NCBI GenBank assembly: GCA_023212695.1
Contig: JALCCG010000081.1
Span: forward strand, 1 to 64,000
Reading direction: 5' to 3'
Origin: Sporisorium sorghi
Taxonomy: Eukaryota > Basidiomycota > Ustilaginomycetes > Ustilaginales > Ustilaginaceae
DNA: 64,000 bases
How positions within the stretch are numbered: position 1 is the stretch's first letter; every line of letters starts with the position of its first letter. The position numbers were made by a program, and so were the translations under genes. The notes below the pieces were generated by a model. That model was not told the DNA's origin. It saw only the letters and a list, made by a program, of their open reading frames with translations, and searched no databases. Below are positions 8,006 through 17,209 of this stretch, one piece after another.

Positions 8006-9655
8006 TTAGTCTACTGCCACGGTTGCCTCTGCAGCTTTGGCGGCAACAGGACTGGAACCTTTTCCATCCGTGTCCTCGGATTTTGGAGCAGGTGCCTGAT
8101 TTGTCGTTCGCAGCGGAATTTCCTTCAAGAAGAAGACAAGCAGCAGTGCTACTGCCAGAACTACCGTACCTGTCAGGAACACCATGGACAATGTATTCCC
8201 AAGCGCATCACGGATCGTGTCGATCATTTGCACGAATAAAGGCTGTACATCAGCAGGAAGATTTGCCTGTGTCTGCTCGATGAGCGGCTTATTCATCAGT
8301 GTCTGCGGATTGGCGAAGGACAGCAACTGCTGCGCTAGCTGCGGATCCACAGAGCTAAAATCCGGCGCATTAGCCGATTGAAGTGATTCCTTCAGGTTCT
8401 TCGTCAGATTATTCGACATAACCGTACCCATAACCGCGATACCAATTGTACCTCCAAGATTACGGAACAATTGAGACGAAGCCGTTGCCACGCCAAGCTC
8501 CTGGTGAGATACCGCATTCTGAGTTGCTAAAGAGAAGACCGGCATGCCCAGACCCAAACCGATACCGAAAATCACGGTACTGATCACAGTAAGCCAGATA
8601 CTGTCCATGAACACCATAATGCCCATGCCCACCATCATAATTGGAACTCCAATAAGTGCATAGCGTTTATACTTACCGCTCTTAGCAATAAGCTGGCCCG
8701 CTATCGCACTCATACCCATCATGAAAATCGACATAGGTATGGTTACATAACCCGCGTATGTTGGTGAGATACCAAGTACACCTTGAACATAGAAGGATAT
8801 ATAAATCATGGCACCCATCAAACCAAAGTTCATAAAGAATCCAATCAGATTGGATACCGTAACTACGCTGTTCTTAAACAAACTGAGCGGCAGAATCGGC
8901 TCTTTGGCTTTCATCTCGATAAAAATAAAGATGAGGGCCGATACAACCGAGCCTGCTATAAGACCGATAATTTCCGGTGACCCCCAAGGGTACTCCGTGC
9001 CCGCCCAAGAGAAAGCAAGCAGCAAGGGAACGATGGAAGTTGTAAGAAACAAGGAGCCCAAATAGTCAACGGACTGTCCTGTCTTGCGCTCAACCTTCGG
9101 AAATAACGACCAGATCATGATAAAGGCTACCACGCCCAGCGGCAGGAAGATCCAGAATAACCAGCGCCACTCAATGTTATCTACCAGGTATCCGCCAAGA
9201 GTTGGTCCAAGGACACTGGAGAAGCCGAATACGGCTGTCATGAGTCCCATCCACTTACCACGTTCTCGAGGTGGGAATAAGTCACCGACAGACATAAATG
9301 CTGTCGATTGGATTATACCGGCACCAATACCCTGAATACCGCGGTATATGATGAATTGGTACACATCTGTTGATGTACCCGTTAGAAAGGCCCCCAACAT
9401 AAAAAATAATATACCTATTAAGATGAACGGTTTACGTCCAAACATATCAGACAGCTTACCAACCAGTATGGTTGCTATGGTTGATGTCAGCAAATAAATG
9501 TTGATGGTCCATGTATAATAATCCATGCCATCGAGAATAGCGATAATTCGCGGCATTGCCGTGCTTGTTATCGTCTGGTTAATGGCCGCGAAGAACATTG
9601 CGGCCATAATGGCTACCATAATTGAAACTTTACGTTTAAGCGTTAAATGCTCCAT
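8006..9655 (-). CDS. Multidrug efflux MFS transporter, 14-TM DHA2 (EmrB/QacA) family
   Basis: A 549-residue major facilitator with about 14 membrane segments, beginning at residue 13. The conserved motif A (GKLSDMFGRKPF, about 66-77) follows TM2, and an Arg-rich GLG/motif C-like PxLGG region (VLGPTLGGYLVD) marks drug:H+ antiporters. An extended loop before the last membrane segment (about 430-490) is typical of the EmrB/QacA group. The C-terminus is a polar Ala/Pro/Lys tail. The start ATG 9655 has AGAGGTGG upstream. The gene follows a marR regulator by 9 bp, an arrangement usual for self-regulated efflux units. The substrate is not predictable. Confidence 0.88.
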   Translation of the reverse strand: MEHLTLKRKVSIMVAIMAAMFFAAINQTITSTAMPRIIAILDGMDYYTWTINIYLLTSTIATILVGKLSDMFGRKPFILIGILFFMLGAFLTGTSTDVYQFIIYRGIQGIGAGIIQSTAFMSVGDLFPPRERGKWMGLMTAVFGFSSVLGPTLGGYLVDNIEWRWLFWIFLPLGVVAFIMIWSLFPKVERKTGQSVDYLGSLFLTTSIVPLLLAFSWAGTEYPWGSPEIIGLIAGSVVSALIFIFIEMKAKEPILPLSLFKNSVVTVSNLIGFFMNFGLMGAMIYISFYVQGVLGISPTYAGYVTIPMSIFMMGMSAIAGQLIAKSGKYKRYALIGVPIMMVGMGIMVFMDSIWLTVISTVIFGIGLGLGMPVFSLATQNAVSHQELGVATASSQLFRNLGGTIGIAVMGTVMSNNLTKNLKESLQSANAPDFSSVDPQLAQQLLSFANPQTLMNKPLIEQTQANLPADVQPLFVQMIDTIRDALGNTLSMVFLTGTVVLAVALLLVFFLKEIPLRTTNQAPAPKSEDTDGKGSSPVAAKAAEATVAVD

Positions 9656-9664
9656 GCTCCACCT

Positions 9665-10108
9665 CTACCCATTTTGATTATCTATGTTTGACAGCATCAA
9701 GGAAAAAATCCGATTTAGATGCTCTATGTCTTCTTCAGAGAGATTGTCAAAGAAACCCTGAATCACTTCTTTTTGATCTCTTTTCACACTTCTAATGATC
9801 TCAAGCCCGGACTCCATGATCGTGATATTCACGACTCTGCGGTCATCCTCAGCACGCTCTTTCTGCAGATATCCTTCTGCGACCAATTTATCCGTCAGCC
9901 CCGTAATTGCCGGTGGGGTCAAGGACAAGGCCTCTGCAAGATCAGATACCTTTTGCGGCCCCCGCAATTTTAAAACATACAACACTTGAAATTGTGGGTA
10001 TGTGACATTGTACTTTCCGGCACCGGATTTCTTCCATTCCTGCGATATGTTCTTTAGCAGGGCACGAAACATAGATGATACTTTGAAAATCTGTTCACTT
10101 TTATCCAA
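9665..10108 (-). CDS. MarR-family transcriptional regulator
   Basis: A winged-helix regulator with a helix-turn-helix around KVSDLAEALSLTPPAITGLTDKL and the family signature DDRRVVNI in the wing. The start is uncertain: ATG codons at 10138 and 10126 have no ribosome binding site, while TTG 10108 has AAGGGGGA 6 nt before it, giving 147 residues. It probably represses itself and the MFS gene that follows 9 bp later; ligand binding at the dimer interface would relieve this, as is known for the family. An A/T-rich perfect palindrome lies 60 bp upstream. Confidence 0.87.
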   Translation of the reverse strand: MDKSEQIFKVSSMFRALLKNISQEWKKSGAGKYNVTYPQFQVLYVLKLRGPQKVSDLAEALSLTPPAITGLTDKLVAEGYLQKERAEDDRRVVNITIMESGLEIIRSVKRDQKEVIQGFFDNLSEEDIEHLNRIFSLMLSNIDNQNG

Positions 10109-10140
10109 CAATATCCCCCTTACCATATTCAAAATCATTT

Positions 10141-10187
10141 AACCAATTAATGATTAAATATTAATTATTTAAGTACTTAATTAATTT
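10141..10187 (-). promoter_or_regulatory. Probable operator and promoter region of the marR-MFS unit
   Basis: A perfect palindrome TTAAGTACTTAA (10169-10180) is set in a longer A/T-rich inverted repeat (about 10161-10186). MarR proteins bind such near-perfect A/T-rich palindromes close to their own promoters. The exact -35 and -10 boxes cannot be chosen among several A/T-rich options. Confidence 0.5.
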
Positions 10188-10280
10188 GCATTTATTAATA
10201 TATCTCTATTTACATATCAAGTCAAGTGGTGATCGATGTCATTTTCAGCGGGATGGAGGTGCAATCGGTTCCTATATCCT

Positions 10281-10332
10281 CAGGTTGTGCACATCATGTG
10301 CACAACCTGCTTTATTTGATGTGATATCACAT
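10281..10332. repeat. Two adjacent perfect palindromes upstream of marR
   Basis: CAGGTTGTGCACAT and ATGTGCACAACCTG flank a single C (10281-10309), a 14-bp perfect inverted repeat. Ten bases on, ATGTGATATCACAT (10319-10332) is a second perfect palindrome. No gene on the plus strand precedes them, so the first is not an obvious terminator; protein-binding sites or a cruciform are possible. The rest of the 314-bp marR-rpsI gap holds the rpsI terminator and A/T-rich sequence. Confidence 0.6.
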
Positions 10333-10372
10333 GTTTCACCTGCGGTTATGTGCATATCATTGTGGACAAACA

Positions 10373-10407
10373 TAAAAAAGCTCTTGACCATAATTGGCCA
10401 AGAGCTT
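10373..10407 (-). terminator. Terminator of rplM-rpsI
   Basis: AGCTCTTG (10379-10386) pairs with CAAGAGCT (10399-10406), extended inward by a wobble and three more pairs; a T-run follows on the minus strand. It sits 16 bp after the rpsI stop. Confidence 0.85.
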
Positions 10408-10422
10408 CGTAGATCGAGAATA

Positions 10423-10815
10423 TTAACGTTTCGAGAACTGAGGTGCGCGACGAGCTGCTTTAAGACCGTATTTTTTACGTTCTTTCATACGTGGGTCGCG
10501 TGTCAGGAATCCAGCTCTTTTCAGAGAAGGACGGAATTCAGGATCTGCTTTCAGAAGAGCACGGGAGATACCGTGACGGATTGCTCCAGCTTGACCGGAG
10601 ATGCCGCCACCGTGTGCGATGACAAGCACGTCATATTTGCCCAGTGTTTCTGTCAGATTCAAAGGTTGTTTAACGATCAGTTTGAGTGTTTCCAAACCGA
10701 AGTACTCATTAATATCACGTTTATTGATGACAATTCGTCCTTCACCCGGTACGAGGCGTACACGTGCTACCGAATGTTTACGACGACCTGTCCCATAGTA
10801 TTGTACTTGTGCCAT
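10423..10815 (-). CDS. rpsI: Ribosomal protein S9
   Basis: A 130-residue small-subunit protein of full family length. The basic C-terminal tail ending in QFSKR reaches the P-site tRNA anticodon stem in the ribosome. The [12 protein letters not shown] start and the [15 protein letters not shown] segment are family hallmarks. It follows rplM by 20 bp in the standard rplM-rpsI pair and ends at a strong terminator. The ATG has GGAGG upstream. Confidence 0.98.
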   Translation of the reverse strand: MAQVQYYGTGRRKHSVARVRLVPGEGRIVINKRDINEYFGLETLKLIVKQPLNLTETLGKYDVLVIAHGGGISGQAGAIRHGISRALLKADPEFRPSLKRAGFLTRDPRMKERKKYGLKAARRAPQFSKR

Positions 10816-10835
10816 GAAACTGTCCTCCTTTTTAA

Positions 10836-11273
10836 TTAACCGCGAAGTTCGTAAGCTTCTGGTTTTTGTGCTTCATGTGGATGCGCTGCGCCTGCATATG
10901 CTTTCAGTCTCAGCTTCATTTTTTCGCCCATGCGAGTTTTAGGAAGCATGCCGTGAACCGCACTTTCGATTACACGCTCTGGGTATTTAGCAATCAGGTC
11001 TTGAGCAACAGTTACTTTCAATCCACCTGGGTGCAGGGAGTGACGATAGTATTTCTTGTTCTCCATCTTTTTGCCAGTGAGGTGGATCTTCTCGGAATTG
11101 ATAACAACCACGAAATCCCCTGTGTCAACATGTGGAGTGAATTGAGGCTTATGTTTGCCGCGGATCAAAGCCGCAACTTCACTTGCTAAACGGCCAAGCG
11201 TCTTGCCTTCGGCATCAACGATGTACCATTTGCGCTCAACTTCATTTGGCTTCGCCATATAGGTGGTACGCAT
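10836..11273 (-). CDS. rplM: Ribosomal protein L13
   Basis: A 145-residue large-subunit protein, an early assembly protein of the 50S subunit. The signature region [12 protein letters not shown] is visible at about 108-119. The start MRTTYM (ATG 11273) is kept rather than the internal ATG because AAGGAGG lies upstream and other Bacillus L13 proteins begin in the same way. It heads the rplM-rpsI unit, with its own promoter and structured leader. Confidence 0.98.
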   Translation of the reverse strand: MRTTYMAKPNEVERKWYIVDAEGKTLGRLASEVAALIRGKHKPQFTPHVDTGDFVVVINSEKIHLTGKKMENKKYYRHSLHPGGLKVTVAQDLIAKYPERVIESAVHGMLPKTRMGEKMKLRLKAYAGAAHPHEAQKPEAYELRG

Positions 11274-11339
11274 GTATAGTTCCTCCTTGTATTCGTCCGA
11301 AAATCATCATTAATTTTCATCATTTATCTTCGTTCATGT

Positions 11340-11420
11340 GTAAAGCATTGTCATGGTGTTGCAGTCTTGCAATCGGCATTTTCTTAACCGGGGCTGTGGG
11401 AGAGCCGTTAAGAAAACACA
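11340..11420 (-). promoter_or_regulatory. Candidate L13-type autoregulatory leader
   Basis: The transcript upstream of rplM holds a 10-bp perfect inverted repeat (TTTTCTTAAC, 11416-11407 on the minus strand, against GTTAAGAAAA, 11388-11379) around a GC-rich centre, followed by a conserved-looking ATGCCGATTGCA segment. An L13 leader RNA is known in Bacillus-type bacteria at this position; I infer the same here from position and the hairpin, without a covariance-model match. Confidence 0.6.
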
Positions 11421-11426
11421 ACTTAT

Positions 11427-11455
11427 ATAATACAGGATTACGCCCACTTACGCAA
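11427..11455 (-). promoter_or_regulatory. rplM-rpsI promoter (sigma-A)
   Basis: TTGCGT (11455-11450) and TATTAT (11432-11427) with a 17-bp spacer on the minus strand. The transcript would have a leader of about 145 nt containing the hairpin at 11379-11416. Confidence 0.7.
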
Positions 11456-11504
11456 GTGTTTTTTAGGTTTACTACCTGAAACCTTGCGCATTACCGCCGG
11501 AACA

Positions 11505-12305
11505 TCAGAATTCCTGAAGCGGATTCTCATTCCCGGTGATATCGTATTCCACTTCCCACAACATCAGGCCCTTGCCCATGGCTGTAGGCCCGGCTGCTGC
11601 CCGGTTCTTGGCCTCCAGTATGATCTTCATATCATCCGGATGACGCTTGCCTTCCCCGACCTCAATCAGCGTGCCCATGATAATTCGAACCATATGCTGC
11701 AGAAACCCATTCCCGGATAAGTACGTATGAATGACCCCCTGATCTCTAGTGCCGGGGCGGCACATCGAGGTATCCCTCTCAAACCAGGCATCAAATATAG
11801 TTCGTACATGGGACGATTTCGTCGACTTCCGCGACGCAAACGTTGTATAGTCATACGTTCCGATCAGATGACGAAGTCCCTGCTCCATCGCTGGGATATC
11901 TAGTTGTCCATAATGATGGATCTGATAGCGGCGATTGAATAAGTCCGGATGCTGATTCGCATTGATCGTATAGCGGTAGGTTTTGCGTTTGGCTGCATGG
12001 CGGGAATGAAATTCCATAGGTACCTCCATAGCATCCGAAACTACGATATCTTCCGGCAACCAGGTGTTTAATGCCATACACCAACGTTCCAAGGGAATTG
12101 GAGAAGCTGTGTAGAAATTGAATACTTGGGCGCGTGCATGCACCCCAGCATCCGTCCGGCCAGAAGCAGTAATCTTGAGCTGTTCTCCGGACAAGCGACG
12201 AATTGCTTCCTCCAAATAATCCTGAATCGTGTGGCCACCGGGCTGGGTCTGAAAGCCGTTATAATCGGTACCGTCGTAACTGACCCTCATCAGAAGATTA
12301 CGCAT
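11505..12305 (-). CDS. truA: tRNA pseudouridine(38-40) synthase TruA
   Basis: A 266-residue enzyme that converts uridines 38-40 in the tRNA anticodon arm to pseudouridine. The catalytic Asp is D52 in GRTDAGVHA. Length and sequence match the family (about 245-270). The start ATG 12305 has CAGGAGG upstream. It normally follows ecfA1-ecfA2-ecfT after rplQ; here it follows rplQ directly, across a 347-bp non-coding gap. Confidence 0.96.
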   Translation of the reverse strand: MRNLLMRVSYDGTDYNGFQTQPGGHTIQDYLEEAIRRLSGEQLKITASGRTDAGVHARAQVFNFYTASPIPLERWCMALNTWLPEDIVVSDAMEVPMEFHSRHAAKRKTYRYTINANQHPDLFNRRYQIHHYGQLDIPAMEQGLRHLIGTYDYTTFASRKSTKSSHVRTIFDAWFERDTSMCRPGTRDQGVIHTYLSGNGFLQHMVRIIMGTLIEVGEGKRHPDDMKIILEAKNRAAAGPTAMGKGLMLWEVEYDITGNENPLQEF

Positions 12306-12425
12306 TGCTGGCCTCCTGAGTGCTTTTTAGCTCAGTATTTCCAAGGCTCGTCCTACTGAGGCGTTTTGACGCCTTCACTTATTCGAAGCTATTGGGATAC
12401 CAGCCTAAAGCCAATACACATTATC

Positions 12426-12454
12426 AAAAAAAGAGCCCCATAGGAGCTCCTTTT
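12426..12454 (-). terminator. Terminator downstream of rplQ
   Basis: On the minus strand GAGCTCC and GGGGCTC pair around TAT (one G-U), followed by a T-run (12426-12432). It lies 200 nt past the rplQ stop, after three further hairpins. Confidence 0.75.
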
Positions 12455-12456
12455 CA

Positions 12457-12650
12457 TCATGTTAAGCCGAACCCTTCGAGTCAGCCACATGACTAGAAGG
12501 TCCCCGTTATTACTGCCCATGGAGTAGTCGAGACGAGTCGAACCAGATGATCGACTATATCTCGCACCACTTCCCGTTCATGGCTCTAAGAATAAACCTC
12601 TACAGAGCCGGGCATACATAACTACAGTCACTTCAATGGAACAAAGCTAA
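12457..12650 (-). ncRNA. Structured non-coding stretch between rplQ and truA (possible ncRNA or 3' UTR)
   Basis: On the minus strand three hairpins stand in a row before the terminator: GGCTCT/AGAGCC enclosed by CCCG/CGGG (12612-12573); TAGTCGA/TCGACTA with outer GAG/CTC (12563-12522); and CCTTC-AGTCA/TGACT-GAAGG (12500-12473), a 10-bp stem with one 1x1 mismatch. No open frame with a start is evident. It may be the 3' end of the alpha operon transcript or an independent RNA; a clear promoter was not seen. The remaining gap (12306-12420) holds an AGGCGT/ACGCCT hairpin and the truA upstream region. Confidence 0.45.
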
Positions 12651-12651
12651 A

Positions 12652-13017
12652 TTACGCGCGATCCACCAGTTCCAAGAAAACCATTGGAGCTGCGTCACCA
12701 CGACGAGGACCCAGCTTCAGGATACGAGTGTATCCGCCTGGACGCTCGGAGTAACGTGGAGCGATTTCGGAGAACAATTTTTGAATTGCATCTTGTTCGC
12801 CATCTACTGTTTCACGACGCACGAATGCAGCTACTTGACGACGAGCATGCAGATCACCTTTTTTTGCTTTTGTGATCAGTTTCTCAGCGATCGAACGAAC
12901 TTCTTTCGCTTTGGCTTCTGTCGTTTGAATGCGTTCATATAAGAAAAGGTCGGTTACCAGGTCACGGAACAACGCTTTACGCGCACTGGAATCGCGGCCC
13001 AACTTTTGGTATGCCAT
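12652..13017 (-). CDS. rplQ: Ribosomal protein L17
   Basis: A 121-residue large-subunit protein of normal length, with the typical [19 protein letters not shown] beginning and GGYTRI motif near residue 95. It is the last gene of the alpha-operon cluster (rpmJ-rpsM-rpsK-rpoA-rplQ), 39 bp after rpoA. A good ribosome binding site (AAAGGAGGG) precedes the ATG. Confidence 0.98.
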   Translation of the reverse strand: MAYQKLGRDSSARKALFRDLVTDLFLYERIQTTEAKAKEVRSIAEKLITKAKKGDLHARRQVAAFVRRETVDGEQDAIQKLFSEIAPRYSERPGGYTRILKLGPRRGDAAPMVFLELVDRA

Positions 13018-13056
13018 GTGTTTTTCCCTCCTTTGCTAAGCTAAGCCGAATCTATG

Positions 13057-14001
13057 CTATTCTTCCGTACGAAGTCCCAGGCCCAACTCTTCAAGCTTCT
13101 CTTGAACTTCCTCCAAGGATTTGCGTCCGAGGTTCCGGACTTTCATCATATCCTCTTCGGTTTTCGTAGTCAGCTCTTGTACCGTATTAATGCCGGCACG
13201 TTTCAAGCAGTTGTAGGAACGAACGGAAAGATCCAGCTCTTCGATCGTCATTTCAAGCACTTTTTCTTTCTTGTCTTCTTCTTTCTCAACCATGATCTCT
13301 GCATCCTTGGCTTCGTCGGTCAGACCCACGAAGAGGAACAGATGCTCGGTCAAGATTTTCGCGCCGAGACTAACGGCTTCTTCTGGGCGAATGCTGCCAT
13401 CCGTCCAAATTTCAAGCGTCAGTTTGTCGTAGTTAGTCACTTGACCAACACGCGTATTTTCCACGCCGTAGTTCACACGGCTAATCGGAGTATAGATCGA
13501 ATCGACGGGAATGACGCCGATAGGCTGGTCATCGCGTTTGTTCCGATCCGCCTGGACATAGCCACGACCGCGACTGGCAAAAATACGCATATGAAGTCTT
13601 GCACCAGGGCCGAGCGTTGCAATATGAAGATCTGGATTCAGAATCTCCACATCACTATCCGCACGGATATCACCAGCAGTAACAACCCCTTCACCTTCCG
13701 CATCAATCTCGAACACTTTCTCTTCATCGGAATGAATTTTCAGAGACAAAGCTTTCAGGTTCAGGATGACTTCGGTCACGTCTTCCATGACACCCGGAAT
13801 CGTGGAAAATTCATGAAGTACGCCATCGATTTGAATCGATGTTACTGCAGCGCCCGGGAGTGAGGACAGCAGGATGCGGCGAAGCGAGTTCCCCAGCGTC
13901 GTGCCGTATCCTCTCTCTAGAGGCTCAACAACGAATTTCCCATAGGTTCCTTCTTCATTGACATCAACGGTCTCAATTTTCGGCTTTTCGATTTCAATCA
14001 C
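13057..14001 (-). CDS. rpoA: RNA polymerase alpha subunit
   Basis: A 314-residue alpha subunit. The N-terminal domain (about 1-230) carries the dimerisation and beta/beta-prime contact signature [16 protein letters not shown]; a flexible linker of acidic and Lys-rich residues joins it to the C-terminal domain (about 240-305), which holds the [16 protein letters not shown] and [13 protein letters not shown]- and activator-contact regions. The start is GTG 14001 with AGGAGGGG upstream. It lies between rpsK and rplQ as in other Firmicutes. Confidence 0.99.
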   Translation of the reverse strand: MIEIEKPKIETVDVNEEGTYGKFVVEPLERGYGTTLGNSLRRILLSSLPGAAVTSIQIDGVLHEFSTIPGVMEDVTEVILNLKALSLKIHSDEEKVFEIDAEGEGVVTAGDIRADSDVEILNPDLHIATLGPGARLHMRIFASRGRGYVQADRNKRDDQPIGVIPVDSIYTPISRVNYGVENTRVGQVTNYDKLTLEIWTDGSIRPEEAVSLGAKILTEHLFLFVGLTDEAKDAEIMVEKEEDKKEKVLEMTIEELDLSVRSYNCLKRAGINTVQELTTKTEEDMMKVRNLGRKSLEEVQEKLEELGLGLRTEE

Positions 14002-14135
14002 GCAAGTACCCCTCCTTCAAACGTCGCTCCTATATGAAACTGTCATCTTATCCAGTAATCCATGTAGTAGTATGCCTAAACAACCATTATTAGCAGATTG
14101 CAACGGATTTATACCACATTAACAGGATGACTTCA

Positions 14136-14531
14136 TTATACGCGACGACGTTTTGGTGGGCGGCATCCGTTATGTGGAATTGGTGTAACGTCTTTGATCA
14201 GGTTTACTTCGAGACCTGCTGCTTGCAGAGAACGAATTGCTGCTTCACGACCAGCACCAGGACCTTTAACCATTACTTCCACCGCTTTCATACCGTGTTC
14301 CATAGCCGCTTTGGCAGCTGATTCAGCAGCCATTTGCGCAGCGAACGGGGTCGACTTACGGGAACCTTTAAATCCAAGGCCGCCGGAGCTTGCCCAAGAA
14401 ATCGCGTTTCCGTGAGGATCCGTAATCGTTACGATGGTATTGTTGAATGTGGAACGAATATGAGCCACGCCACTTTCAATATTTTTGCGGTCACGACGTT
14501 TAGTACGTACGACTTTTTTTGGTTTAGCCAT
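14136..14531 (-). CDS. rpsK: Ribosomal protein S11
   Basis: A 131-residue small-subunit protein of the platform, near the mRNA exit. The family core [14 protein letters not shown] and the C-terminal [17 protein letters not shown] tail are intact. The ATG follows AAGGGGGATAATAGACA. It lies 19 bp after rpsM in the alpha cluster. Confidence 0.98.
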   Translation of the reverse strand: MAKPKKVVRTKRRDRKNIESGVAHIRSTFNNTIVTITDPHGNAISWASSGGLGFKGSRKSTPFAAQMAAESAAKAAMEHGMKAVEVMVKGPGAGREAAIRSLQAAGLEVNLIKDVTPIPHNGCRPPKRRRV

Positions 14532-14550
14532 TGTCTATTATCCCCCTTTC

Positions 14551-14919
14551 TTATTTCTTCTTGTTCGCTACGGTACGACGAGGACCTTTACGTGTACGAG
14601 CATTCGTTTTAGTACGTTGACCACGAACAGGCAATCCACGACGGTGACGAATACCGCGGTAGCAGCCAATCTCCGTGAGACGTTTAATATTCAAGGAAAT
14701 TTCACGACGCAGGTCACCTTCAACCTTAACCATACCGTCGATCGTTTCGCGCAATTTGCTGACTTCATCTTCTGTCAAATCACGGACACGAGTGTCCGCA
14801 TTGATTCCAGTTTCTTTCAATACTTTCTGGGAAGTCGTTTTACCGATTCCGAAAATGTAAGTCAAGGCGATCTCAACGCGTTTGTCACGTGGCAAATCCA
14901 CACCAGCTATACGAGCCAT
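14551..14919 (-). CDS. rpsM: Ribosomal protein S13
   Basis: A 122-residue small-subunit head protein that contacts tRNAs and bridges to the 50S subunit. Family features include the N-terminal [20 protein letters not shown] and the [13 protein letters not shown] motif followed by a basic tail ending in NKKK. Intact and of expected length, 20 bp downstream of rpmJ. Confidence 0.98.
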   Translation of the reverse strand: MARIAGVDLPRDKRVEIALTYIFGIGKTTSQKVLKETGINADTRVRDLTEDEVSKLRETIDGMVKVEGDLRREISLNIKRLTEIGCYRGIRHRRGLPVRGQRTKTNARTRKGPRRTVANKKK

Positions 14920-14939
14920 TTTACGCTACACCCCCTTCT

Positions 14940-15143
<204 letters not shown>

Positions 15144-15184
15144 CGCTTCGCAGCTTTCCTTGATTCCCCAGGGGAACCTTGAAT

Positions 15185-15400
15185 CTATTTACGGTACGTG
15201 ATACGACCTTTGGTTAAATCATACGGCGAGAGTTGAACAACCACTTTGTCTCCTGTAAGGATACGGATAAAGTGCATCCGCAGCTTCCCGGATACATGAG
15301 CGAGAATCTGATGACCATTCTCCAGCTCGACTTTAAAGGTAGCATTCGGCAACGGCTCAATGACCGTCCCTTCGACTTCAATGACATCTTCTTTAGCCAC
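15185..15400 (-). CDS. infA: Translation initiation factor IF-1
   Basis: A 71-residue OB-fold (S1-like) protein that binds the ribosomal A site during initiation and assists IF-2 and IF-3. The family sequence [21 protein letters not shown] and the [11 protein letters not shown] ending are complete. The start is GTG 15400 with AAAGGAGA upstream. It lies 2 bp after the KOW protein gene, so translational coupling is likely. Confidence 0.98.
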   Translation of the reverse strand: MAKEDVIEVEGTVIEPLPNATFKVELENGHQILAHVSGKLRMHFIRILTGDKVVVQLSPYDLTKGRITYRK

Positions 15401-15402
15401 AG

Positions 15403-15717
15403 TTAGTCTCCTTTCTGATTTGCCTTGGATTTATCGGATACAAACCGGCTCAGTGCAAAACGCAGCTTACCGTTTGTAACCCGACCGCTTTCTTGCAAAC
15501 TGTTTACCACTTCACTGCTGATGATGGATTGGGGCTCCAGATGAAGAACATTCTTCTTCTTCGCTCCATCAAACTTGCGTTTGTCTCCATCCGCGATCCA
15601 CACGAACCTGCTGTCCTCAATTGAGACGATAACGGCATACTGACCGGCATCTCTGCCTTTCAGTATCTTAACGATCTGTCCGATCTGAAACGTGATTTCA
15701 TTATTCAAGTCCATCAC
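15403..15717 (-). CDS. KOW-domain RNA-binding protein (L14e-like)
   Basis: A 104-residue protein with a KOW/SH3-like domain near residues 9-60 ([20 protein letters not shown]), related to archaeal L14e and RplX-type proteins. Proteins of this kind lie between map and infA in many Firmicutes and are thought to bind RNA or the ribosome, but the role is not established. The start is GTG 15717 or the adjacent ATG 15714; both overlap the end of map, whose stop is only 1-4 nt away, and there is no strong ribosome binding site, suggesting coupling to map. Confidence 0.82.
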   Translation of the reverse strand: MMDLNNEITFQIGQIVKILKGRDAGQYAVIVSIEDSRFVWIADGDKRKFDGAKKKNVLHLEPQSIISSEVVNSLQESGRVTNGKLRFALSRFVSDKSKANQKGD

Positions 15718-15718
15718 C

Positions 15719-16471
15719 CTATTCCGGCAGCTTCGTCAAAATTTCCATGCCATCCGGAGTGACTGCCACCGTGTGCTCGAAGTGGGCACATAGCGAACCG
15801 TCTACCGTTACAACCGTCCAGTTGTCTTCCAGCGTCTTCACATTCCGTTTACCCGCGTTGACCATCGGCTCAATCGCGAGCACCATGCCCGGTTTGAGTC
15901 TTGGACCGCGGTCAGGTATGCCATAGTTCGGAATTTGCGGATCCTCATGCAGATCGGTACCCACACCATGACCAACGTATTCCCGGACAACAGAGAAACC
16001 TGCATCCTCGATATGACGCTGTATGGCATGAGAGATCGTAAACAAGCGGACATCAGGTTTGATTAGCGCAAGTCCAGCATAGAGCGATCCTTCCGTTACG
16101 TCCAGCAGACGCTGGGCTTCTTCGGAAATCTCTCCTACAGCGTAGGTCCATGCCGAGTCACCGTGGTAACCCTGGTACTGTGCACCGATATCAAACGTAA
16201 CGATATCGCCCTCGATTAATTTGCGTTTGCCTGGAAATCCATGCACCAATTCTTCGTTGACTGATGCGCAAATGCTGGAAGGAAATCCGTTGTAGCCTTT
16301 AAAAGATGGCACAGCGCCTTGGCTTCGAATGAACTTGTCGGCCATTAGGTCCAGTTCCCCGGTTGTAATGCCCGGTTCAACATGAGCGGCAAGGAGTTTG
16401 TGGCATTCCGCCACGATCCTTCCTGCTTCTCTCATCAAGCTCAGTTCCGTTTCGGATTTACAAATGATCAT
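15719..16471 (-). CDS. map: Type I methionine aminopeptidase
   Basis: A 250-residue pita-bread metalloprotease that removes the initiator Met from new proteins. All expected residues are visible: H77 (substrate), the metal ligands D94, D105, H168, E201 and E232. Length matches the short type I enzymes without an N-terminal zinc extension. It begins 5 bp after adk and is followed at once by the KOW gene, giving the conserved secY-adk-map-infA order. Confidence 0.97.
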   Translation of the reverse strand: MIICKSETELSLMREAGRIVAECHKLLAAHVEPGITTGELDLMADKFIRSQGAVPSFKGYNGFPSSICASVNEELVHGFPGKRKLIEGDIVTFDIGAQYQGYHGDSAWTYAVGEISEEAQRLLDVTEGSLYAGLALIKPDVRLFTISHAIQRHIEDAGFSVVREYVGHGVGTDLHEDPQIPNYGIPDRGPRLKPGMVLAIEPMVNAGKRNVKTLEDNWTVVTVDGSLCAHFEHTVAVTPDGMEILTKLPE

Positions 16472-16476
16472 TATGC

Positions 16477-17121
16477 TTAACCTCTCAGTATAGACGCAAT
16501 TTGTGCGGAAACCGCGTCGATTTCCTGATCACCGTCGATTTGACGCAAAAGACCTTTGTTCTCATAAAACGTGAGGAGTGGTGCTGTTTTGTTGATATAT
16601 TCGTCTAAACGAATGCCGACGCTCTCTTCGTTATCATCGGAGCGTTGGTACAATTCGCCGCCGCATTTATCACAAATGCCTTCCTGTTTAGGAGGATTAA
16701 AGATCACATGATAAGTCGAACCGCAGTTTTTGCAAATCCGGCGACCAGTAAGGCGAGCCAGAAGCTTTTCACGATCAACTTTCAGGTTGATGACGTGATT
16801 GAGACCTGTATTCAAGCGGGCGAGAATGTCATCCAGCGCTTCCGCTTGCGAAAGGGTTCTTGGAAAACCGTCCAATAAAAAACCTTTTTCGCAATCGGAC
16901 TGCTGCAGACGCTCTTCCACAATACCGATCGTTACGTCATCCGGTACCAGCAGACCCTGATCCATGAATTCCTTCGCTTTAATCCCGATGGGCGTTCCTT
17001 GTTTAATCGCCAGACGAAATGCATCGCCTGTTGAGATATGAGGAATGCCGAATTCGTTCACGATGTTTTCTGCTTGTGTTCCCTTTCCTGCCCCAGGAGG
17101 ACCCATGAATAAGATGTTCAC
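16477..17121 (-). CDS. adk: Adenylate kinase
   Basis: A 214-residue enzyme that interconverts ATP+AMP and 2 ADP. The P-loop GPPGAGKGT is at 7-15, the DGFPRT motif at about 84-89. The LID domain (about 125-165) has four cysteines C130, C133, C150, C153, the structural zinc site of Gram-positive adenylate kinases. It follows secY by about 88 bp and nearly touches map. Confidence 0.98.
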   Translation of the reverse strand: MNILFMGPPGAGKGTQAENIVNEFGIPHISTGDAFRLAIKQGTPIGIKAKEFMDQGLLVPDDVTIGIVEERLQQSDCEKGFLLDGFPRTLSQAEALDDILARLNTGLNHVINLKVDREKLLARLTGRRICKNCGSTYHVIFNPPKQEGICDKCGGELYQRSDDNEESVGIRLDEYINKTAPLLTFYENKGLLRQIDGDQEIDAVSAQIASILRG

Positions 17122-17209
17122 CTTACGTCACTCCCTCCCCTTGATTGACTAGCAAGAACAACACAATAGGCGCCGGGAAGCAGACTGACCACTCGCCGGA
17201 ACCTATCGC

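Noticed and set aside
9084..9335. Plus-strand frame inside the MFS gene
   Set aside because: Antisense shadow; the MFS transporter is well supported.
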